Positions 5,367 to 10,922 of a DNA stretch of 10,922 nucleotides are shown in pieces; the first letter of the stretch is position 1, and each line of letters opens with the position of its first letter. Source of the DNA: Roseiarcus sp050013275 (GTDB lineage Bacteria > Pseudomonadota > Alphaproteobacteria > Rhizobiales > Beijerinckiaceae); the NCBI GenBank assembly GCA_050013275.1, contig JBEKFO010000099.1, positions 1-10,922 of the forward strand, in the 5' to 3' direction. The notes beneath the pieces were generated by a model, which was given only the letters and a program-made list of their open reading frames with translations, was not told where the DNA came from and did no database searches. The translations under genes were made by a program, and so were the position numbers.

Positions 5367-7529
5367 ATGGCTTTTCTTTGCAGTCTGTTAACGATCAGAG
5401 TCCGCATCGCCCTGGTCAGCGTGGCCTTCGTCGCCGGACTTTGCGTCATCGGCGGCGTCTATCTCATCGGCAGCGGCAAGGTCGCCGCCGCGTTCGCGGA
5501 CGCAAAGGCGTTTTCCGCGTTGGAGGACAAAGCGAGCGATATCGACGCGTCGGCGATCGAATTGAAGAGCGCCAGCCGCGACGTCCGCTTCCGCCGCGAA
5601 TCGACCGATCTGCAGAAGTTCGCCGAGGGCGTGGCGGACCTGTCCAAGCGCGTCGACGCGCTCGCCGCCGCGCCGCGAGGCGAGGCGTTCGCCAAACCGA
5701 TCTCCAACTTGCGGATCGAGATCGATGCGATTTCGAAGCAATTCGCGATCGTCCAGTCGATGCAGACGACGCTCGGCGACGCCGGCTCGAGCGGGCTCGT
5801 CGATCGCGTCGAGGCGACCGGCGACGCGCTGACCGACCGCATCAAGGCGACCATCGCCGACCAAGACTCGATCGAGGCCGAACGCCTGCTCAGCGCGCTG
5901 AACGCGATGCGCCGCGCCGAAGCGCAATACGCCGTCACCTTCGACGACAGCCTGACCGGCGACTGGGAGGTCAACAACGGCCGGTTCGAGAGCGCCCTCA
6001 AACGCGCCGACATGCCGCAAGAGACGAAAGACGCGCTCGCCGCCGGCTTGAAGGACTATGCGGACGCGTTCAAGGCGGTCAGCGCCGCGGAACAGGATTT
6101 CATGCGCGCCGCGGAGCGGGTGAGCGGCGACTTGGACTTGATCCGTCCGGCAGTGCGCGATCTTTCCGCGCAAGTGTCGGCCGAGGGCGAAGCGGCGGGC
6201 GCGCGACTGGCGACCGCCGAGGCGCTGACCAAAGACATCATCCTCGTAACCATTCTGCTCGCGCTTCTGGGCGGCCTGAGCTCGGCGGTGTTCGTCGGGC
6301 GCACCACCGCCAAACCGCTCGGCCGGCTGCGCGACGCCATGCTCGGCTTGGCGGCCGGCGACCTCGGCGCCGAGATTCCCGCGCTTGGCCGTCTCGACGA
6401 AATCGGCCAGATGGCCAGGGCCGTCGCGACCTTCAAGGAAGCCGGGTTGGACCGCCGACGCCTGGAGCGCGAAGCGCTCGATCAGCGCGAAACGAGCGAG
6501 GCCGCGCGACGCAGCCACGAAGCCGAGCGCGCGGCTCACGCCAAAGAGCAGGAACAGGTCGTCGCCATCATCGCTCGCGGCCACGAGCAATTGTCGCGGG
6601 GCAACCTGACGCACCGCATCGCCGAAGACTTTCCGCCCGCGTACCAGAAACTGAAGGACGACTTCAACGCGGCGATCGCCCAAATGCAGCGGGCCATGAC
6701 GGTCATATCGGCGACGACGCAAGAGATTCGCACCAACGCCGGCGAAGTGTCCAACGCTTCGGACGACCTTTCCCGTCGCACCGAGCAGCAGGCCTCCAGC
6801 CTCGAAGAAACCGCGGCGGCGCTCGACCAAATCACCGCGACGGTGAAAAAGTCCGCCGAGGGCGCCAACCGCGCGCGCGAGGTCGTCGCCGCAGCGGACG
6901 GCGACGCCAAGAAGGGCGCGATGGTGGTGCGCCAAGCCGTCTCGGCGATGGACGGCATCGCCAAATCGGCCCAGCAGATTTCCCAGATCATCGGCGTGAT
7001 CGACGAGATCGCGTTCCAGACCAACCTTCTCGCCCTCAACGCCGGCGTCGAGGCGGCGCGAGCCGGCGACGCGGGCCGAGGTTTTGCGGTCGTGGCCGCC
7101 GAAGTGCGCGCGCTCGCCCAGCGCTCGGCCGAAGCGGCCAAGGAGATCAAGGGCCTGATCTCGGCTTCGGCGACGCAGGTCGGTCACGGCGTCAAGCTGG
7201 TGGCCGAGACCGGCGCCTCGCTGGAACGGATCATGGCGCAGGTGGCCGACGTCAACGCGGTGATCGCCGACATTGCGGCGGGCGCCAGGGAGCAGGCGAG
7301 CGGGCTCGATGAAGTCAACGCCGCGATCGGCCGGATGGATCAGGTGACCCAGCAGAACGCGGCGATGGTCCAGGAATCGACGGCGACGAGCCGCTCGCTG
7401 TCGCAGGAGACATCGCAGCTTTCGAACCTGATCGGCCAGTTCCAGGTCAGCGAGACGGCCGAGGCGGCCGGCCAGCGTCGCGCGCCGCAAGGCGTCGCGC
7501 CGCGCCTCGCCGCGGCTGGCGCCCGATAG
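5367..7529 (+). CDS. Methyl-accepting chemotaxis protein with large helical periplasmic domain
   Basis: A 720-residue transmembrane chemoreceptor that by family controls CheA/CheW kinase activity. TM1 spans about residues 13-35. An all-helical periplasmic region of about 250 residues (36-288) follows, longer than a four-helix bundle and of the size of the helical bimodular (HBM) type; its ligand is unknown. TM2 is about 290-311. A HAMP domain at about 312-364 (AKPLGRLRDAMLGLAAGDL) is followed by a charged helix, then a second HAMP-like segment at about 398-446 (LSRGNLTHRIAEDFPPAYQKL). The signalling hairpin is at about 450-690, with the tip DEIAFQTNLLALNAGVEAARAG (547-567 region) and GRGFAVVAAEVRALAQRS. 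The C-terminus (QRRAPQGVAPRLAAAGAR) lacks an NWETF-type CheR tether. Neighbours are not chemotaxis genes, so it is an orphan receptor. ATG 5367 is used because it directly precedes TM1, despite a weak, hairpin-covered ribosome site. Confidence 0.93.
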   Translation: MAFLCSLLTIRVRIALVSVAFVAGLCVIGGVYLIGSGKVAAAFADAKAFSALEDKASDIDASAIELKSASRDVRFRRESTDLQKFAEGVADLSKRVDALAAAPRGEAFAKPISNLRIEIDAISKQFAIVQSMQTTLGDAGSSGLVDRVEATGDALTDRIKATIADQDSIEAERLLSALNAMRRAEAQYAVTFDDSLTGDWEVNNGRFESALKRADMPQETKDALAAGLKDYADAFKAVSAAEQDFMRAAERVSGDLDLIRPAVRDLSAQVSAEGEAAGARLATAEALTKDIILVTILLALLGGLSSAVFVGRTTAKPLGRLRDAMLGLAAGDLGAEIPALGRLDEIGQMARAVATFKEAGLDRRRLEREALDQRETSEAARRSHEAERAAHAKEQEQVVAIIARGHEQLSRGNLTHRIAEDFPPAYQKLKDDFNAAIAQMQRAMTVISATTQEIRTNAGEVSNASDDLSRRTEQQASSLEETAAALDQITATVKKSAEGANRAREVVAAADGDAKKGAMVVRQAVSAMDGIAKSAQQISQIIGVIDEIAFQTNLLALNAGVEAARAGDAGRGFAVVAAEVRALAQRSAEAAKEIKGLISASATQVGHGVKLVAETGASLERIMAQVADVNAVIADIAAGAREQASGLDEVNAAIGRMDQVTQQNAAMVQESTATSRSLSQETSQLSNLIGQFQVSETAEAAGQRRAPQGVAPRLAAAGAR

Positions 7530-7549
7530 AGGCGCGGCCCGCAGCGACG

Positions 7550-7595
7550 GCGGCGCCGCGCTACGCAGCCCTTGCTGAGGCCAGAGCGGCGCCGC
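7550..7595. repeat. Pair of GCGGCGCCGC palindromes, 36 bp apart
   Basis: The 10-bp palindrome GCGGCGCCGC occurs at 7550-7559 and again at 7586-7595, in the 141-base gap after the chemoreceptor gene. The two copies can pair with each other, enclosing a 26-nt loop, so the stretch could fold as a terminator-like hairpin. No T-run follows. In DNA this GC-rich the pair may be chance. Confidence 0.3.
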
Positions 7596-7670
7596 AGACT
7601 GACGCCTCACGGCGAACCCTGACCGGTCGATCGCCGCCGAAGAAGGGTTCGACCCGGGGGACGCGCGAGC

Positions 7671-8597
7671 ATGGCGGCATCGGAATTCGTTCTCGAAGCG
7701 AGCGACGGCGCGCGCATTTTCGTGCGACTCTGGCTTCCCGAGTCGCGGCCGCGCGCGTTGGTCCAGGTCGCGCACGGCCTCGCCGAGCATTCCCTGCGCT
7801 ACCAGGATTTCGCCCTCGCGCTGAACCGGATCGGGATCGGCGTCTACGCCAACGATCATCGCGGACACGGCCACACCGCCAAGGCGGACGAGCTCGGCTT
7901 CTTCGGCGCCGAAAACGGCTGGCGATCGTGCCTGGACGATTTGTGGGCGCTCAATCGCCGCGTCGCCGCCGACCATCCCGGCGCGCCGGTCTTCTTTTTC
8001 GGCCACTCCATGGGTTCGCTGATGGGCCAGAGCTTCATCGCCGATCATGGCGTAGCGCTCGCCGGCGCGATCCTGTCGGGCGCCAACGGGCGCCCGCCCG
8101 CCATCGCGACCCTCGGCCGCCTCATCGCGCGCTTCGAGCGCTGGCGTCTGGGTCCGCGCGGCAAGAGCGCCCTGCTCAAGCAGATGATGTTCGGCGAATT
8201 CAACAAGCCGTTCCGGCCGGCGCGCACCGAATTCGATTGGCTGTCGCGCGATACGGCCGAAGTCGACGCCTATGTCGCCGACCCGCTGTGCGGCTTTGAT
8301 TTCACCGCCCAGCTCGTGATCGATCTGCTCGGCGGCTTGCCGCCTCTGCTCGCGCCCGAAACGCTCGCGCGCATTCCCAAGCGCCTGCCGATCTATGTGA
8401 TGAGCGGCGCGCGCGATCCCGTCGGCGCCAATCTCCAAAGCCTGATCGACGCCTACCGCGACGCCGGCTTGGCGATGACGGTGCGCCGCTATCCCGACGC
8501 GCGCCACGAGTTGCTCAACGAGACCAACCGCGAGGAGGTCAAGGCGGAGCTGATCGCGTGGATCGAGGGCGTCCTGGCGAAGTCGGCGGGCGCCTGA
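7671..8597 (+). CDS. Alpha/beta hydrolase, monoacylglycerol lipase / lysophospholipase type
   Basis: A 308-residue cytoplasmic serine hydrolase (Hydrolase_4, COG2267 style). By family it cleaves ester bonds in monoacylglycerols, lysophospholipids or similar carboxyl esters. The catalytic triad can be placed: nucleophile Ser113 in GHSMG (111-115), acid Asp249 in SGARDPVG, and base His279 in YPDARHELLNE. The oxyanion-hole region is AHGLAEHSLRY (34-44), and the family's NDHRGHG segment is at 61-67. Residues 140-205 form the variable cap over the active site, which sets substrate choice. No signal peptide is seen. The start ATG 7671 has GGGGGA 9 nt or so upstream, a weak but adequate site, and MAASEFVLEASDGARIFVR begins exactly at the first strand expected in the fold. 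The stop codon lies inside a palindrome shared with the convergent cytochrome gene. The natural substrate is not deducible. Confidence 0.9.
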   Translation: MAASEFVLEASDGARIFVRLWLPESRPRALVQVAHGLAEHSLRYQDFALALNRIGIGVYANDHRGHGHTAKADELGFFGAENGWRSCLDDLWALNRRVAADHPGAPVFFFGHSMGSLMGQSFIADHGVALAGAILSGANGRPPAIATLGRLIARFERWRLGPRGKSALLKQMMFGEFNKPFRPARTEFDWLSRDTAEVDAYVADPLCGFDFTAQLVIDLLGGLPPLLAPETLARIPKRLPIYVMSGARDPVGANLQSLIDAYRDAGLAMTVRRYPDARHELLNETNREEVKAELIAWIEGVLAKSAGA

Positions 8598-8619
8598 CGG
8601 CCGTCATTCGCCCGCCGGC
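8582..8619. terminator. Probable bidirectional terminator across two convergent stops
   Basis: The perfect palindrome TGACGGCCGTCA (8595-8606) starts with the hydrolase TGA and ends with TCA, the reversed TGA of cytochrome b561. After a 2x2 mismatch (CC against TT), the arms resume: GTCGGCGGGCG (8582-8592) pairs with CGCCCGCCGGC (8609-8619) over 11 bp, one of them G-T. The folded RNA from either strand is a long GC-rich hairpin, fitting a bidirectional terminator for genes only 6 bases apart. There is no T-run, so it may act as a Rho-assisted terminator or a 3' end stabiliser. Confidence 0.5.
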
Positions 8620-9173
8620 CGCTTCGGCGCCATGCGCGACCAAATCGCGTCGCGATCGACGAAGCGATGCTTCAGCGCCGCGGCGATGTGGAGCGCGACG
8701 AGACCGGCGAGGAGCCAGACGACGAAGAAGTGCAGCGCGGTCGCCGCCCCGAACTGCACCGGGCCGACCCCGGGAATGCCCGGAATGACGAAGAGATCAA
8801 AGAAGCGGGTGGGAACGGCGACGATCGCGCTCGAAACCACGAACCAGCCCGAGAGCGCCGCGATCAGCGTCAGCGCGTAAAGCGCGCCATGCGCCAGCGC
8901 CGCGGCGCGCCGCTCCCATGCGGGCGTCGAGACGAGCGGCGGCGGGGCGCGGCTCGCCCCGCGCGCGCCAAGGCGCGCCAGCGTCAGCGCGAGCGCGACG
9001 AAGCCCAGCGACTTGTGCAGTTGATAAAGATCGAAGCGCCGCGCGGCGTCGGCGAAGCCGTGCGTCATATAGGCGCCGAGCGCGAGCAGAGCGAGGATCA
9101 GCGCGGCGGAAAGCCAATGCAGCGCGAGAACCGGCGGGCTCCAACGCTCGGCGGGCGGCTCGGAGGCGCTCAA
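8604..9173 (-). CDS. Cytochrome b561 family di-heme membrane protein (YceJ/CybB type)
   Basis: A 189-residue four-helix inner-membrane protein of the bacterial cytochrome b561 family, which passes electrons between quinol and periplasmic or membrane partners through two b hemes. Helices lie at about 15-36, 50-70, 90-116 and 142-167. Likely heme-ligand histidines are His19 (LALHWLS), His53 (YQLHKSLG), His148 (TALHFF) and His162 (VALHIAAALKHRF), matching the family pattern. The cytoplasmic tail is KHRFVDRDAIWSRMAPKRPAGE. I chose TTG 9171-9173 as start: it overlaps the YceI stop as TTGA, gives the usual family length, and keeps helix 1. The first in-frame ATG (residue 36) would delete helix 1. 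No good Shine-Dalgarno precedes the TTG, so translation is probably coupled to YceI. Pairing with YceI is known from E. coli yceI-yceJ. Confidence 0.87.
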   Translation of the reverse strand: MSASEPPAERWSPPVLALHWLSAALILALLALGAYMTHGFADAARRFDLYQLHKSLGFVALALTLARLGARGASRAPPPLVSTPAWERRAAALAHGALYALTLIAALSGWFVVSSAIVAVPTRFFDLFVIPGIPGVGPVQFGAATALHFFVVWLLAGLVALHIAAALKHRFVDRDAIWSRMAPKRPAGE

Positions 9174-9772
9174 CTTTGAACCGCTTCGCTGGAAATCACC
9201 AGTTCGACGTCGCGTGAGATCACGGGATAGCCCGAGTTCATGCCGAACGCGAGCCGGTCGATGGTCGCTTTGGCGACGAAGCCGAGGCGCGCGTGCGAGC
9301 CCTCGGCGCGGCGCTCGACCGCGACATCGACGACGACCGGGAGCGTCACGCCGAGCAACGTCATATCGCCGATCACCCGCACGTGACGATTGTCGAGCTT
9401 TTCGACCGAGGTCGAGGAGAAGTCGATGGTGGGGAAGCGCGGCGCGTCGAGAAAGGCGACGCTGCGCACATAGTCGCTGAACGAGGACGAGCCGACGTCG
9501 ACCGACCCCGCGTCGACGCGAAAGCTGACATGGCTGCGCGCGGGATGATCGAGGTCGACGGCGATCGACCCCTCGAACCGGCGGAACTCCCCTTGTGTGC
9601 GCGGATAGCCGACGGCGTCGACGGAAAACGCGATATGCGTGCGCGCCGGGTCGATCGACCAAGTGGCGGCCGGACGCGCCGGCGTCGACGCCGCCAATGC
9701 GCCGAGTGCCAGACCCGCGACCAGCGCCGCCCCTCTGCGCACGCGCGCGGCGAAAAGCGAATCCTCGTCCAT
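9170..9772 (-). CDS. YceI family periplasmic lipid-binding protein
   Basis: A 200-residue YceI-like protein with the lipocalin-like barrel that in characterised members binds polyisoprenoids or quinone-like amphiphiles. Residues 1-36 look like a signal peptide: basic ARVRRG, hydrophobic ALVAGLALGALAA, and a cut near PARPA before ATWSIDP. Family landmarks follow: WSIDPARTHIAFSV (38-51), HVSFRVDAGSVDVG (81-94), FLDAPRFPTIDF (107-118), GDMTLLGVTLPVVVDV (135-150) and FGMNSGYPVISRDVEL (176-191). Start ATG 9772 has GGAGG (plus-strand 9780-9784) 7 nt upstream. The stop overlaps the TTG start of cytochrome b561 in a two-gene operon, so both likely work in the same envelope redox or isoprenoid-handling process. 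That process is not firmly defined even in E. coli. Confidence 0.92.
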   Translation of the reverse strand: MDEDSLFAARVRRGAALVAGLALGALAASTPARPAATWSIDPARTHIAFSVDAVGYPRTQGEFRRFEGSIAVDLDHPARSHVSFRVDAGSVDVGSSSFSDYVRSVAFLDAPRFPTIDFSSTSVEKLDNRHVRVIGDMTLLGVTLPVVVDVAVERRAEGSHARLGFVAKATIDRLAFGMNSGYPVISRDVELVISSEAVQS

Positions 9773-9779
9773 TGGACGC

Positions 9780-9784
9780 CCTCC
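9780..9784 (-). promoter_or_regulatory. Ribosome-binding site of the yceI-cytochrome b561 operon
   Basis: CCTCC on the plus strand reads GGAGG on the coding strand, 7 nt before the YceI ATG. It is the only strong ribosome site of the operon and probably also serves the downstream TTG-started cytochrome gene by coupling. Confidence 0.6.
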
Positions 9785-9877
9785 CTCGCATCTCCTCCCT
9801 GCATCGCAACGCCGTCGCCGCGAACTCGTCCGCTATCATGAAAAAGCGGCGAAAGCGGGCTCGTCTCCAGATCGTCG

Positions 9878-9893
9878 CGCCGGTCGTCCGGCG
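9878..9893. repeat. Small hairpin in the yceI-purL divergent gap
   Basis: CGCCGG (9878-9883), loop TCGT, CCGGCG (9888-9893): a perfect 6-bp inverted repeat in the 240-base gap between yceI and purL. It is followed by the 10-bp palindrome CGGCGCGCCG at 9897-9906. These could be an operator or leader structure for either gene, or GC-rich chance; nothing else marks the region except a weak purL promoter candidate. Confidence 0.25.
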
Positions 9894-9949
9894 GCGCGGC
9901 GCGCCGTCGCAACCCAGCCGTGTATTCCGTGACAAAGCAAATCCGCCCA

Positions 9950-9978
9950 TTGCCACGCCGCGCGCGCACGGTTATTCG
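9950..9978 (+). promoter_or_regulatory. Candidate purL promoter
   Basis: TTGCCA (9950-9955, 5 of 6 to the -35 consensus), a 17-bp spacer, and TATTCG (9973-9978, 3 of 6 to the -10). Transcription would start near 9985, giving a leader of about 28 nt before the GTG at 10013. The -35 is good, the -10 weak. Confidence 0.3.
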
Positions 9979-10012
9979 GGCATGGGGCTCACAAACGACG
10001 GGATGCGCCGAG

Positions 10013-10922
<910 letters not shown>

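Noticed and set aside
4331..7312. A 993-codon open plus-strand frame across three gene regions
   Set aside because: It runs out of frame through the barrel protein and chemoreceptor genes, is extremely arginine-rich, and matches no family. It is a shadow caused by high GC content.
7645..7655. GGGTTCGACCC resembling a tRNA T-arm
   Set aside because: The 5-bp T-stem and an acceptor, anticodon or D-arm cannot be built around it. It is only a small GC-rich inverted repeat before the hydrolase gene.
5388..8507. A 1039-codon open minus-strand frame opposite the chemoreceptor and hydrolase
   Set aside because: Its composition is the antisense image of the two clear coding genes (Arg, Gly, Ala, Asp rich), with no domain or ribosome site. 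Long antisense frames are expected at this GC content.

Overview
This is a gene-dense, GC-rich chromosomal window. Its gene styles point to an alphaproteobacterium, probably of the Hyphomicrobiales (Rhizobiales). The PurL N-terminus, the LNAGVEAARAG form of the chemoreceptor tip and the doubled HAMP-like region fit that group. The assignment is inferred from reading the proteins, not from a database search. I see no phage, transposon, CRISPR, tRNA or rRNA genes, and no stretch over 300 bases lacks a gene.

Layout. 1-1923 (+) is the 3' part of a Sel1-repeat protein made of back-to-back 36-residue units. 1954-3804 (-) is a long-chain acyl-CoA synthetase, convergent with it. A 148-base divergent gap leads to a 77-residue hypothetical protein at 3953-4186 (+). 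A 250-base gap with a hairpin and a candidate promoter precedes a signal-peptide-bearing predicted outer-membrane beta-barrel protein at 4437-5240 (+). A chemoreceptor follows at 5367-7529 (+); its start region lies beside a strong hairpin. Next is an alpha/beta hydrolase of the monoacylglycerol lipase type at 7671-8597 (+). Convergent with it are cytochrome b561 (8604-9173, -) and YceI (9170-9772, -), which form an overlapping two-gene operon. A 240-base divergent gap precedes the first 303 codons of purL (10013 to the window end, +).

How the genes relate. Only yceI and cytochrome b561 are clearly a functional unit: their reading frames overlap and the pairing is familiar (E. coli yceI-yceJ). 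The acyl-CoA synthetase and the lipase-like hydrolase could both handle fatty acyl groups, but they are 4 kb apart, on opposite strands, and not evidently linked. The rest looks like separate single-gene housekeeping and sensory units.

I found no convincing new multi-gene system. The most notable non-gene structures are: a higher-order four-unit (432-bp) periodicity in the Sel1 array; a 10-bp-stem hairpin covering the only ribosome-binding region of the chemoreceptor gene; and a 38-base interrupted inverted repeat, with a perfect 12-bp palindrome at its centre, that holds both stop codons of the convergent hydrolase/cytochrome b561 pair.
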